Positions 45,442 through 54,612 of a DNA stretch of 64,000 nt are shown here, one piece after another. The stretch covers positions 1 through 64,000 of the forward strand of contig LFSH01000074.1 of the NCBI GenBank assembly GCA_001513105.1, read 5' to 3'. Each line of letters begins with the position of its first letter. The first letter of the stretch is position 1. Under the pieces are notes generated by a model. That model did no database searches. It had not been told where the DNA came from and saw only the letters and a list, made by a program, of their open reading frames with translations. The stretch comes from Clostridiales bacterium DTU070. GTDB taxonomy: Bacteria; Bacillota; Clostridia; DSM-8532. The position numbers were made by a program, and so were the translations under genes.

Positions 45442-46671
45442 ATGGAAAATGCAAGAAGAGCCGAAGAAAGATTTGAGAAGCTGAGAAATGAAATTCAGGA
45501 TTACGAGAGTATTAAAGGCCAGATTTTAACAGGTATCGAGGATTATGAGAAAATAGAGTATCAGAAAAAGAAAATTCTCAAACATCTGAATGCCTCGGAA
45601 GATGACTACCGGGATTACCACTGGCAGATGAAAAACCGCTTTACGTCTTCGGAAAGCCTTTCAAAGATTATTGAACTGTCAGGGGATGAAACGAAATACA
45701 TTAATGAAGTGGCAGCCAGGTACAGGTTTGCTGTATCCCCGTACTATCTGTCATTGGTCGAACCCGACAATCCTGGCTGCGCCATTAGAAAGCAGGCAAT
45801 TCCTATGGCAGAAGAGTTAAACGACATAGGTGAACTCGATCCGATGGACGAGAAGGGAACCGCAATACACGAAATTATTACAAGAAGGTATCCCGACCGT
45901 TTGATTATAAAAATAACCAATGTCTGCGGCATGTTCTGCAGGTTCTGCCAAAGGCGCAGGCTCATAGGAGAGACCGACAAGGTTGTTCCGCGGTCAAAAA
46001 TCCAGACAGCGATAGAGTATGTACGTGAAAACAGCGAAATCCGGGATGTGTTGATTACAGGAGGGGACGCCTTTCTCGCATCGGACGAACTGATTGACTG
46101 GATGCTGAAAGAGCTCAGAGCAATACCGCATGTTGAAATTATCCGCTTTGGCACGAGAACGCCCGTAACCCTGCCGCAGAGAATTACAAAAAACCTCGTC
46201 GGTATTCTGAAAAAATATCATCCCGTGTTTGTAAATACACATTTCAACCACCCGAGGGAAATAACACCCGAAGCAAAAACAGCATGTGAAATGCTTGCAG
46301 ATGCCGGAATACCCCTCGGAAACCAGATGGTTCTTCTGAACGGAGTCAATAATGATAAATATGTTGTCAGAAAACTGAACCAGAAACTTCTTACGATAAG
46401 GGTAAAACCGTATTATATCTTCCATCCGAAAACAGTTAAGGGAACAAGTCATTTCTGGGTAAAGATAGAGGAAGGGCTGGAGATAATGGAAAGCCTTCGC
46501 GGCAGAACTTCAGGGCTTGCAATTCCTACGTATATCATAAACGGGCCGAAAGGACTCGGTAAAACGCCGATAATGCCGAATTATCTGCTGTGTCTTGGAA
46601 AGGATAAGGCAACGTTCAGGAACTGGCAGGGCAAGTCTTTTGAAATTGAAAATTTTGGTCCCGGTGCATAA
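45442..46671 (+). CDS. eam: Radical SAM 2,3-aminomutase, probably glutamate 2,3-aminomutase
   Basis: 409-residue KamA-family enzyme. The [4Fe-4S]/SAM motif is CGMFCRFCQRR; the PLP lysine lies in the C-terminal GPKGLGKTPIMPNY. In lysine 2,3-aminomutase two aspartates bind the substrate's side-chain amine (in a CDLSLG-like and a VVDAPGG-like stretch). Here the matching positions are Lys (FHPKTVKG) and Asn (IINGPKG), the replacements reported for glutamate 2,3-aminomutase, which makes beta-glutamate, an osmolyte in some anaerobes. Start ATG 45442 behind GTGAGG. It is preceded by a long leader and stands apart from asnS by about 115 bp. Confidence 0.82.
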   Translation: MENARRAEERFEKLRNEIQDYESIKGQILTGIEDYEKIEYQKKKILKHLNASEDDYRDYHWQMKNRFTSSESLSKIIELSGDETKYINEVAARYRFAVSPYYLSLVEPDNPGCAIRKQAIPMAEELNDIGELDPMDEKGTAIHEIITRRYPDRLIIKITNVCGMFCRFCQRRRLIGETDKVVPRSKIQTAIEYVRENSEIRDVLITGGDAFLASDELIDWMLKELRAIPHVEIIRFGTRTPVTLPQRITKNLVGILKKYHPVFVNTHFNHPREITPEAKTACEMLADAGIPLGNQMVLLNGVNNDKYVVRKLNQKLLTIRVKPYYIFHPKTVKGTSHFWVKIEEGLEIMESLRGRTSGLAIPTYIINGPKGLGKTPIMPNYLLCLGKDKATFRNWQGKSFEIENFGPGA

Positions 46672-46787
46672 AGAAATTATTGAGTTTTTGAATGTAAAAA
46701 TATATTATAAAATATATTATTATGTTATGTCAGCTTCATAAATGGTATAATAGGTGGAACCAAGCAAAGAAGACAGGAGATGAAATA

Positions 46788-48179
46788 ATGGAGAGAACAG
46801 AGATTAGAAAACTCTATGAAAACACATCTCAATATACCGAAGGAGAACACACAGTCTGCGGTTGGGTCCGCACAATACGTCTTTCAAAGACTTTTGGTTT
46901 TATTGAGCTGAACGACGGTTCCTGCTTCCGGAACCTGCAGGTTGTGTTTGATGATCAGTTGCCGAATTTTAATGAAATATCAAGACTGAACGTTGGAAGC
47001 AGCCTTGTGGTGAAAGGTAATATTGTTGAGACACCCCAGGCACAGCAGCCTTTTGAAATAAAGGCTACATCAATAGCAGTTGAAGGGGCATCCGCGCCCG
47101 ATTACCCGCTGCAGAAGAAAAGGCATTCTTTCGAGTTTTTAAGAACGATAGCCCACCTGAGGCCGAGGACAAATACCTTTTCTGCGGTGTTCAGGATTCG
47201 CTCAATGCTGGCATATGCCATTCATAAATTTTTCCAGGATAACGGTTTTGTTTACGTACACACTCCCATTATCACCAGCAGTGATTGTGAAGGCGCAGGA
47301 GAAATGTTCAGGGTTACCACCCTCGACATGGAGAACCCTCCAAGGGATAAGAACGGAGCAGTGGATTTTTCGGAAGACTTCTTCGGTAAGTCAGCATATC
47401 TTACAGTCAGCGGTCAGCTTTCTGTAGAAACCTATTGCATGGCGTTCTCAAAGGTTTATACCTTTGGTCCCACTTTCAGGGCTGAAAACAGCAATACGGC
47501 CCGTCATGCGGCAGAGTTCTGGATGGTAGAGCCCGAGATTGCCTTTGCAGATTTGAACGATGATATGGAACTTGCTGAATCCATGATGAAATATATCATC
47601 GGCTATATAATGGATAATGCGGGTAATGAAATGGAGTTTTTCAACAAGTTCATTGACAACGGGCTTATTGAACGGCTTAATCATGTCAGGAACTCCAGCT
47701 TCGAGCGTGTAACATATACCGATGCGGTAAAGATTCTTGAAAAGGCCGGCCAGGACTTCCAGTTCCCTGTTTACTGGGGATGTGATCTGCAAACCGAGCA
47801 TGAACGGTATCTGACCGAGAAATATTTCAAGAAACCGGTATTCGTTATCGATTATCCAAAGAACATCAAGGCTTTCTACATGCGGCTGAATGATGATGGA
47901 AAGACAGTTGCCGCAATGGATTTGCTTGTTCCGGGCGTTGGTGAAATCATCGGGGGAAGCCAGCGTGAAGAAAGATACGATGTTCTTGAACAGAAAATCA
48001 AGGATATGGGCCTGAACATGGACGATTACTGGTGGTACCTCGAGCTCAGAAAATACGGCGGTACCAGGCATGCAGGTTTCGGGCTCGGATTTGAAAGGGC
48101 ATTGATGTATATAACGGGTATACAGAATATCCGTGACGTGATACCATTCCCAAGAACCGTAAACCATGCGGAGTTTTAA
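46788..48179 (+). CDS. asnS: Asparaginyl-tRNA synthetase
   Basis: 463-residue class IIb synthetase. The N-terminal OB-fold anticodon-binding domain ([22 protein letters not shown]) is followed by the class II core: motif 2 around [24 protein letters not shown] and motif 3 [15 protein letters not shown]. The ENSNTARH stretch and NVGSS/QAQQP insert fit AsnRS rather than AspRS. ATG 46788 follows AGGAGATGAAATA; in-frame starts further up have no ribosome site. No T-box is seen in front of it. Confidence 0.95.
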   Translation: MERTEIRKLYENTSQYTEGEHTVCGWVRTIRLSKTFGFIELNDGSCFRNLQVVFDDQLPNFNEISRLNVGSSLVVKGNIVETPQAQQPFEIKATSIAVEGASAPDYPLQKKRHSFEFLRTIAHLRPRTNTFSAVFRIRSMLAYAIHKFFQDNGFVYVHTPIITSSDCEGAGEMFRVTTLDMENPPRDKNGAVDFSEDFFGKSAYLTVSGQLSVETYCMAFSKVYTFGPTFRAENSNTARHAAEFWMVEPEIAFADLNDDMELAESMMKYIIGYIMDNAGNEMEFFNKFIDNGLIERLNHVRNSSFERVTYTDAVKILEKAGQDFQFPVYWGCDLQTEHERYLTEKYFKKPVFVIDYPKNIKAFYMRLNDDGKTVAAMDLLVPGVGEIIGGSQREERYDVLEQKIKDMGLNMDDYWWYLELRKYGGTRHAGFGLGFERALMYITGIQNIRDVIPFPRTVNHAEF

Positions 48180-48211
48180 CAGAAGCAAATCTTGATCTGA
48201 TTGGAGATATT

Positions 48212-49048
48212 ATGCAGTTTACAAAAATGCACGGTCTTGGCAACGATTATGTTTATATTAACTGTTTTGAAGAGAAAGTTGAAAACCCGTCGGAACTGGC
48301 AAGGTTTGTAAGTGACAGACATTTCGGCGTCGGTTCCGACGGGCTGGTTCTGATTTTGCCTTCAGAAAAAGCTGATTTCAGAATGCGTATGTTCAATGCC
48401 GACGGTTCTGAAGCAGAAATGTGCGGCAATGCCATTCGATGCGTAGGTAAATACGTATATGACAATAAACTGACAGGCAAAAAGACGATAACTGTTGAAA
48501 CCCTTGCGGGAGTAAAGATTCTTGAATTATTTACAGGTAAGGACCAAAAGGTAAATCTTGTAAGAGTGGATATGGGCGAACCCATACTGAATCCGCGGGA
48601 TATTCCCGTGGACAGCGGAATGGAAAGATTCATTAACGAACCAGTGGAAATAATGGGCGAGGAATACCATGTTACCTGTGTTTCGATGGGAAATCCTCAT
48701 GCCGTAACCTATGTCGGCAATGTTAAGGAGTTTCCGTTGGAAAGAATTGGTCCACTGATGGAAAACCATCCCCTTTTTCCAAGGAGGATAAATGCTGAAT
48801 TTGTTGAAATAGTGAGCCGTACCCATTTAAAAATGCGGGTCTGGGAAAGGGGAGCCGGTGAAACCATGGCATGCGGCACAGGTGCCTGTGCTGTTCTTGT
48901 AGCGTCCTGTCTGAACGGTTTATCTGAAAGAAAGGCTACGGTTGAATTACTGGGAGGAAATTTAACCATAGAGTGGAACGAAGAGAATAACCGTGTGTAC
49001 AAAACAGGACCGGCAGTTTCAGTCTTTAAAGGATTTCTTGATTTCTGA
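48212..49048 (+). CDS. dapF: Diaminopimelate epimerase
   Basis: 278 residues. Interconverts LL- and meso-diaminopimelate, the last step before wall and lysine synthesis. The two catalytic cysteines lie in EMCGNAIRC and MACGTGACA, with the N-terminal [12 protein letters not shown]. Start ATG 48212 behind TTGGAGAT. It follows asnS by 32 bp and is followed after about 110 bp by dapL, whose product is its substrate, so the pair forms a short diaminopimelate module. Confidence 0.95.
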   Translation: MQFTKMHGLGNDYVYINCFEEKVENPSELARFVSDRHFGVGSDGLVLILPSEKADFRMRMFNADGSEAEMCGNAIRCVGKYVYDNKLTGKKTITVETLAGVKILELFTGKDQKVNLVRVDMGEPILNPRDIPVDSGMERFINEPVEIMGEEYHVTCVSMGNPHAVTYVGNVKEFPLERIGPLMENHPLFPRRINAEFVEIVSRTHLKMRVWERGAGETMACGTGACAVLVASCLNGLSERKATVELLGGNLTIEWNEENNRVYKTGPAVSVFKGFLDF

Positions 49049-49161
49049 ATGTTCTTAAAGGTCTCAGTTTTCTCATTTCAGGCAAAGATATATGTACTGC
49101 AATATATGCTGTTTGCAGGAATTAACGGCATATTTGGATATAGTATGGGAGGAATAAAGTT

Positions 49162-50397
49162 ATGGCATATGTTAATGAGAACTATCTGAAACTGCCCGGC
49201 AGTTATCTGTTTGCTGAAATAGCAAGGAAAGTCAGCGCTTTTGAAAAGGAAAACCCTGAGGCCGATATAATACGTCTCGGTATTGGTGATGTAACCATTC
49301 CCCTGGTACCCGCAGTTACAGAAGCAATTCATAAAGCGACGGATGAAATGTCGAAAGCCGAAACTTTCAGAGGTTACAGCCCCGAACAGGGGTATGATTT
49401 CCTTATTGAGAAAATAATAAAGTATGACTATAACGCCCGGGGGATTGATTTGTCCTTTGACGAGGTGTTTATCAGTGACGGGGCTAAAAGCGACACTGCC
49501 AATATACAGGAAATCTTTTGCACCGGCAATGTTGTTGCCGTAACTGATCCCGTATACCCGGTATATGTTGACAGTAATGCCATGGCCGGCAGGATTGGAG
49601 ATTACGACAGCAAAACGGGAAAATGGACCAACCTTGTTTATCTGCCGTGCACCGCAGAGAACAATTTCATTCCGCCGCTGCCCGACAGAAAGGTTGACAT
49701 GATATACCTGTGCTATCCGAACAATCCGACGGGTACCACCCTTACAAAAGAACAGTTAAAGCAATGGGTGGATTACGCCAGGGAAAACAGGGCAGTCATT
49801 CTGTTCGATTCGGCATACGAGGCTTATATTACACAGCCCGGGATACCGCACAGCATATATGAAATAGAAGGGGCAAAAGAAGTTGCAATTGAATTCAGAA
49901 GTTTTTCGAAAAATGCGGCGTTTACCGGCACAAGATGTGCTTACACTGTTGTTCCGAAAACCGTGATGGGCTTTGCAAAATCCGGTGAAGCAATTGAACT
50001 GAACAAGTTGTGGAACAGAAGGCATTCAACGAAATTCAACGGTGTGGCCTATATTGTTCAAAGGGGAGCTGAAGCGGTATACAGCGAAGAAGGTCAGAAG
50101 CAGATCAGGGAGGTTATCGCCTGCTACATGGAAAATGCGGGAATCATCCGTGAGGGTTTGGCCGCCCTGGGAATTAAAGTGTTCGGCGGTGTAAATGCAC
50201 CTTATATCTGGGTGAAAACGCCCGAAGGCTACGATTCCTGGCAGTTTTTTGACAAGCTGCTGAAAGAAGCGTATATTGTCGGTACACCGGGTGTTGGTTT
50301 CGGTCCGTGCGGAGAAGGATATTTCAGGTTTACAGCCTTCAACAGCCGCGAGAATACGGTAAAGGCAATTGAAAGGCTTAAAAACCTTAAATTTTAG
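49162..50397 (+). CDS. dapL: LL-diaminopimelate aminotransferase
   Basis: 411-residue PLP aminotransferase converting tetrahydrodipicolinate directly to LL-diaminopimelate. The N-terminus [20 protein letters not shown] with [11 protein letters not shown] is diagnostic of DapL, and the Schiff-base lysine is in [16 protein letters not shown]. Its presence means the organism uses the one-step aminotransferase pathway and probably not the acylated intermediates. Start ATG 49162 behind GGGAGGA. A terminator follows directly. Confidence 0.95.
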   Translation: MAYVNENYLKLPGSYLFAEIARKVSAFEKENPEADIIRLGIGDVTIPLVPAVTEAIHKATDEMSKAETFRGYSPEQGYDFLIEKIIKYDYNARGIDLSFDEVFISDGAKSDTANIQEIFCTGNVVAVTDPVYPVYVDSNAMAGRIGDYDSKTGKWTNLVYLPCTAENNFIPPLPDRKVDMIYLCYPNNPTGTTLTKEQLKQWVDYARENRAVILFDSAYEAYITQPGIPHSIYEIEGAKEVAIEFRSFSKNAAFTGTRCAYTVVPKTVMGFAKSGEAIELNKLWNRRHSTKFNGVAYIVQRGAEAVYSEEGQKQIREVIACYMENAGIIREGLAALGIKVFGGVNAPYIWVKTPEGYDSWQFFDKLLKEAYIVGTPGVGFGPCGEGYFRFTAFNSRENTVKAIERLKNLKF

Positions 50398-50412
50398 ACG
50401 AAATAAACATAG

Positions 50413-50446
50413 AACAGGGCTGTCGCACAGGACGGCCCTGTTTTTA
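50413..50446. terminator. Terminator between dapL and gatD
   Basis: AACAGGGCTGTC / GACGGCCCTGTT stem with a 6-base loop and five to seven T on the plus side. The minus-strand gatD gene ends just beyond it. Confidence 0.88.
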
Positions 50447-50460
50447 TATAAATCAATGAC

Positions 50461-51207
50461 TTATGATCTGATTAACCTTTTTATCATGTTTTCACGGGCC
50501 ATGGCCTCGATTTTGTCGTTCAGAGGCTGAAGCGATACAAAATCCCTGTATTTACGTTTCAGCGCCAGGGTAATCAGTTCATCGGTTAAGGCGGGGTTTT
50601 TCGGAAGCAGGCTGCCATGGCTGTAAGAACAGAATACATTCTTATATCTTGCGCCTTCATACCCGTCCTCGCCGTTGTTGCCATATCCATAAACCACTTT
50701 CCCAAGAGGCGTTACGCCGTCACCCAGGTATGTTTTCCCTGAATGGTTTTCAAAACCCACAACAAGGCTGTCGGACTGCTGTTTTAAACCTTCGATTTTA
50801 AATACCAGGTTCCCTGTAAGGCGTTTTTCATAGCCGATGGTCCAGTGATTCATTGCGCCCAGGCACTCTATTTCTGTTCCGCTGCTGAGCTTGTAATATT
50901 TGCCCATTAACTGGTAGCCGCCGCAAATGCAAAGAAACACCGTACCATTTTCAACTGCTTCAGTCAGCGGCTTCTTTTTCTGTTTCAGGAGATCCTTGTG
51001 AAGAATATCCTGTTCGTAATTCTGTCCTCCGCCAATGAAAACAATGTCATAGCTGTCCGGTGAAAAAGGGTCGCCGATTGATACAGGGTGGACCTGTACG
51101 TTTATTCCACGCCATTCAAGTCTTCTGATCAGTGCCTGTATATTTCCGTAATCACCGTACAGGTTTAAAAGATCGGGATATAAATGACAAATACTGATTT
51201 CATACAT
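50461..51207 (-). CDS. gatD: Lipid II isoglutaminyl synthase, glutaminase subunit GatD
   Basis: 248-residue class I glutamine amidotransferase. The nucleophile Cys is in FLCICGGYQLMG (CGGYQ), the oxyanion loop in FIGGGQNYEQD, and the catalytic His in SYSHGSLLPKNP. It supplies ammonia to MurT for amidating D-glutamate in lipid II at the membrane surface. Start ATG 51207 on the minus strand, 16 bases after the murT stop, the usual murT-gatD operon. Confidence 0.93.
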   Translation of the reverse strand: MYEISICHLYPDLLNLYGDYGNIQALIRRLEWRGINVQVHPVSIGDPFSPDSYDIVFIGGGQNYEQDILHKDLLKQKKKPLTEAVENGTVFLCICGGYQLMGKYYKLSSGTEIECLGAMNHWTIGYEKRLTGNLVFKIEGLKQQSDSLVVGFENHSGKTYLGDGVTPLGKVVYGYGNNGEDGYEGARYKNVFCSYSHGSLLPKNPALTDELITLALKRKYRDFVSLQPLNDKIEAMARENMIKRLIRS

Positions 51208-51223
51208 ACATGATTCCTTCCTG

Positions 51224-52627
51224 CTATTGCCAGAAATTTTTCAAATCAAATCTTTTTTTCAGAAGTTTTCTTATATCCAGCAGTGCGGTATAGGTTGGAA
51301 GTATAAAAAGGGTTTCGCCTGCATTAAGCGTGTTTAGCGCAGCATCCAGCATTGCCGGATTGTTTTTCTCAATTACAATATTGTCTGTAAAAATGCCTGC
51401 GTATTTAAGTCGCACTGCCATGTCTTCCGCGCGAATGCCCGAGGCAAAAATCCGCCTGATCATGTTTTGCATGTTTTTCAGCGGTTCGAAATCAACATCG
51501 TAAAGCCAGGATATATCTGTTCCATCGGCGGTATTATCATTGATCATGAAACAGATAACGAAGGGCCTGTCAACGGTGGAAAGATACTTTAATACCTGGC
51601 TCAGCCCCGTGGGGTTCTTTATCAGGATAACCTGGATGTTTTTATCATCCACCGGGATTGATTCCATGCGGCCAAAACCGCTTTCAAAACATGCCAGCGC
51701 TTTTACCGTTTTGTCGTGGGAAAACCCGAGCACCTCTGCAAAGGTAACTGCTGCAAGAGCATTGTATATGTTATAAAAGCCGGGCAGGTTTATATTGGCT
51801 TCGAAGTTCCCCGACGGCGTGTTAATGACCGCTGTCGTGAATTCACCGGTCATTGCCGGCACCCTTGATATATGTACCAGTGGTTCGGGGCGCTGGAACC
51901 CGCATCCTGGGCATTTGTAAGAGCCTAAATGGCTGTAGGTGCGGTATAGATACTCATACTTGTTTTTGCAGAAAAGGCAGTATGAAGCATCGTTATTCAG
52001 ATTTATGCCGTTTTCTTCTTCAAATCCGGGTATATTGTCCATTCCGTAGTATATAACAGGGTTTTTGACGTCCCTGCCCAATGATGCACATAAAGAATCG
52101 TCACCGTTCAATACAAGGGTTGTATCGGGGCTGTTCAGGATACCCTCCTTTACAGATTCCACCGCACTGAACAGTTCGCCGTACCTGTCAAGCTGATCAC
52201 GGAAAAAGTTTGTTACTACCAGGACCGCAGGATGCACGTATTTTGATGCAACTTTGAAAGCCGCCTCGTCCACTTCGAGGAGGGCTGTGGGTGATGATGG
52301 CGTGCCTTTCAGCCTGACATCGGAAATAAGAGTTGTAACAAGCCCGCTGACCAGGTTAGCCCCAGACTTGTTTGCAACATACTTTATATGATTCTCCCGA
52401 AGGATCTGTTCAATTATCCTTGCAGTCGTGGTTTTCCCGTTCGTACCCGTAATCATTATAATCCTGTACCCGGATCCAATGGTTCTTAATATTTCCGGGT
52501 ATATTTTCATTGCAATCCTGCCTGGAAAGCTTGTACCACCCGAACCCGCAATACGGCATACGTATATTGCAAGTTTGCCGATAAACAGGGCCGTATATAG
52601 ACGTAATAATTTTATTATCCTTTTCAT
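51224..52627 (-). CDS. murT: Lipid II isoglutaminyl synthase, Mur-ligase subunit MurT
   Basis: 467-residue Mur-ligase-like protein. The ATP loop is MITGTNGKTTTARII; a zinc ribbon with two CxxC-type pairs (CLFCKNKYEY and KCPGCGF) is inserted in the central domain, a hallmark of MurT, followed by the DUF1727 C-terminal domain (NPTGLSQVLKYLS). With GatD it amidates the glutamate of the peptidoglycan stem. Start ATG 52627 on the minus strand behind TAAGGAG. Confidence 0.93.
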   Translation of the reverse strand: MKRIIKLLRLYTALFIGKLAIYVCRIAGSGGTSFPGRIAMKIYPEILRTIGSGYRIIMITGTNGKTTTARIIEQILRENHIKYVANKSGANLVSGLVTTLISDVRLKGTPSSPTALLEVDEAAFKVASKYVHPAVLVVTNFFRDQLDRYGELFSAVESVKEGILNSPDTTLVLNGDDSLCASLGRDVKNPVIYYGMDNIPGFEEENGINLNNDASYCLFCKNKYEYLYRTYSHLGSYKCPGCGFQRPEPLVHISRVPAMTGEFTTAVINTPSGNFEANINLPGFYNIYNALAAVTFAEVLGFSHDKTVKALACFESGFGRMESIPVDDKNIQVILIKNPTGLSQVLKYLSTVDRPFVICFMINDNTADGTDISWLYDVDFEPLKNMQNMIRRIFASGIRAEDMAVRLKYAGIFTDNIVIEKNNPAMLDAALNTLNAGETLFILPTYTALLDIRKLLKKRFDLKNFWQ

Positions 52628-52926
52628 TGGTCCGCTCCTTAAGTGTTGTGATCCTGCAAACCGGATTCACATAGAGTATAACCTGGATCTTGTTCTCATA
52701 AAACAAATATCACGTTCGGAAAAACCTAAACGTGAATGCTGAACCATATTATAGCTTATTTCAAGACTAAAACCTCAATAATTATGGAAATCAGAACATT
52801 TTTATTATACAATAATCATAAACGGTATACAATATCGTGTATTTCAGTTTATAATCCGGTGGCCGGAACTGTGAACCGGACACTGGTTGTGAGGTTTGGG
52901 ACATTATAAACAGAGGGGGTTAGGAA

Positions 52927-53547
52927 TTGGACGCTACAGAAAAAAGGCTGGTAGAATTATCTGTCAGCGGGGATGTTGAAGCATTCGAAACTCTGATTCA
53001 GTCCCATCAGAAAAAGGTTTACAATATAGCATTAAGAATGACGAAGAATCCGGAGGATGCCCAGGAGCTTGCCCAGGATGCTCTTGTGCGCGCCTTTACT
53101 TCAATAAAGAAATTCAGGGGAGACTCAAGTTTCTCTACCTGGTTATACAGGATTACGATAAATGTATGTACCGACTTTTTAAGAAAGAGGAACAAGGCTG
53201 TCCTTATTTCTATGGAACAGGGTGCAGCGGCAAATGATAACGGACAGGCTATGCAAATACCTGAAGAAACTCCTGGACCGGAAGAACTGGCTGAAAAAGC
53301 CCAGCTGAAGGAACTTTTACGTGATGCCATGGATTCCTTGTCTGATGAGCACAGGCAGGTTTTGATCCTGAGGGATATGATGGATTTGTCATATAAAGAG
53401 ATTGCCGATACTCTTAATGTTAATGAAGGAACGGTAAAATCACGGATCAATCGTGCACGAACGGGACTTAAGGAGATTATTATACAAAGAACGGAACTTT
53501 TTAAGGATTATCTCGTCAAACTTGATAGAAAGGGGGGAAATTCATGA
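52927..53547 (+). CDS. ECF sigma factor (SigW-like)
   Basis: 206-residue sigma factor with only regions 2 and 4. Region 2: NIALRMTKNPEDAQELAQDALVRAF and FSTWLYRITINVCTDFLRK. Region 4: DEHRQVLILRDMMDLSYKEIADTLNVNEGTVKSRINRAR. A TTG start at 52927 follows GAGGGGGTTAGG. Its stop overlaps the next gene by four bases; that gene encodes a zinc-finger anti-sigma factor. Such pairs respond to envelope stress and are usually autoregulated; no promoter motif was confirmed. Confidence 0.92.
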   Translation: MDATEKRLVELSVSGDVEAFETLIQSHQKKVYNIALRMTKNPEDAQELAQDALVRAFTSIKKFRGDSSFSTWLYRITINVCTDFLRKRNKAVLISMEQGAAANDNGQAMQIPEETPGPEELAEKAQLKELLRDAMDSLSDEHRQVLILRDMMDLSYKEIADTLNVNEGTVKSRINRARTGLKEIIIQRTELFKDYLVKLDRKGGNS

Positions 53548-54488
53548 ACAGGTGTGATTACTTCCTGGAAAACCTGTCTTCTTATATTGACGGGGAAATG
53601 ACAGAGAATGAGATGAAAGAGATTGAACAGCATCTTCAGGAATGCGATTCATGTTCCAGTGAATACAGCATTCTGAAGGCCATTGTTTCAACCTGTAATG
53701 AATTGGAAGAAGAATTACCCGACGGGTTTAGTTCCTCCCTGCATGCACGGCTTGAAAAAGCACGGGATGATATGCTTGCTGAAAGGAATAAAACACCAGG
53801 ACTGAAAATTTTCTCGCAGATTGCCGCCGGTTTTGTCATTGTTATTACCCTTGGGCTTGCAATTCGTGCGGGCTTTTTCGGGAACGGGTTTTTGGGGCAG
53901 AAAACTGCATCGGACGCAGCCCCGATGGCCGGAAGCAAGTCTGAATCGGAAAGATTTTCACTTTCACAACAGATTTCAGCGAATAAGAATTCAGAGTCCG
54001 GAACATCGGCTGACAATGCTGTAACTGGCGGCGGATTCGGCTTATCCGGCGGAATGCAGGATAAAGCTGACGGTTCGGATGTTACTATTGATCGGAACGG
54101 CTATAAAGTTACTTTTTCTACCCCCGCCGCTTTTGGCGAACCCGGCGATACAGGCAGCTATTTCACCCGTGTTACCGTTGTTGTTGATGATATAGGCGAA
54201 GCTGTTGAGCTGATAAAGGATATAGATAAGGAACTTGATGAATACGGTGAAAATGCTTTTGTTGCCCCTGAAGATACCAGGGCAGCATTTAGTGAAGACA
54301 TAACAGAAGAATACATTGAATTAAAACTGACCTACGGCAGCAAAGACGCTCAGCAACAATTCCTTGCAAAAATGATGTCTGCATTTCCCAACATACAGAT
54401 AGAACCTGTCCCGTCCGGTGATGATAAGGAAGAAAAGGCGGAAGATGAACAGGAAGGTATAACGGTTATAATAGAAAAGAAAAAGTAA
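53544..54488 (+). CDS. Membrane anti-sigma factor with zinc-finger domain
   Basis: 314 residues. The N-terminal anti-sigma zinc finger shows HLQECDSC (H-x3-C-x2-C), preceded by a LSSYIDGEMTENE helix. A single membrane segment is at about residues 93-112 (IAAGFVIVITLGLAIRAGFF). The extracytoplasmic part has a low-complexity Ser/Gly linker and a beta-rich domain (YFTRVTVVVDDIGEAVELI) ending in an acidic tail. Start ATG 53544 overlaps the sigma gene stop. It should hold the ECF sigma factor inactive until a surface signal triggers cleavage. Confidence 0.87.
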   Translation: MNRCDYFLENLSSYIDGEMTENEMKEIEQHLQECDSCSSEYSILKAIVSTCNELEEELPDGFSSSLHARLEKARDDMLAERNKTPGLKIFSQIAAGFVIVITLGLAIRAGFFGNGFLGQKTASDAAPMAGSKSESERFSLSQQISANKNSESGTSADNAVTGGGFGLSGGMQDKADGSDVTIDRNGYKVTFSTPAAFGEPGDTGSYFTRVTVVVDDIGEAVELIKDIDKELDEYGENAFVAPEDTRAAFSEDITEEYIELKLTYGSKDAQQQFLAKMMSAFPNIQIEPVPSGDDKEEKAEDEQEGITVIIEKKK

Positions 54489-54535
54489 ATTAAACCTTTT
54501 ATCGAATGAAAAAATAGTGTATGATTGTTATGAGG

Positions 54536-54560
54536 GAACTCCTCCTTGCCGGAGGAGTTC
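54536..54560. terminator. Hairpin between anti-sigma gene and polA
   Basis: Perfect 10-bp stem GAACTCCTCC / GGAGGAGTTC with a 5-base loop. There is no clean T-run after it, so attenuation or partial termination is possible. Confidence 0.55.
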
Positions 54561-54612
54561 TGTTATACTGTATTGTGTTGTTTATCGCCAGAAATCTTTA
54601 CCGGAGGGACTA

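Noticed and set aside
45442-46671. Lysine 2,3-aminomutase (KamA) annotation
   Set aside because: The residues expected to bind the lysine side chain are Lys and Asn instead of two Asp, which fits glutamate 2,3-aminomutase better.
46680-46787. T-box before asnS
   Set aside because: The gap is only about 115 bases, lacks the GGTACCGCG core and has no terminator.
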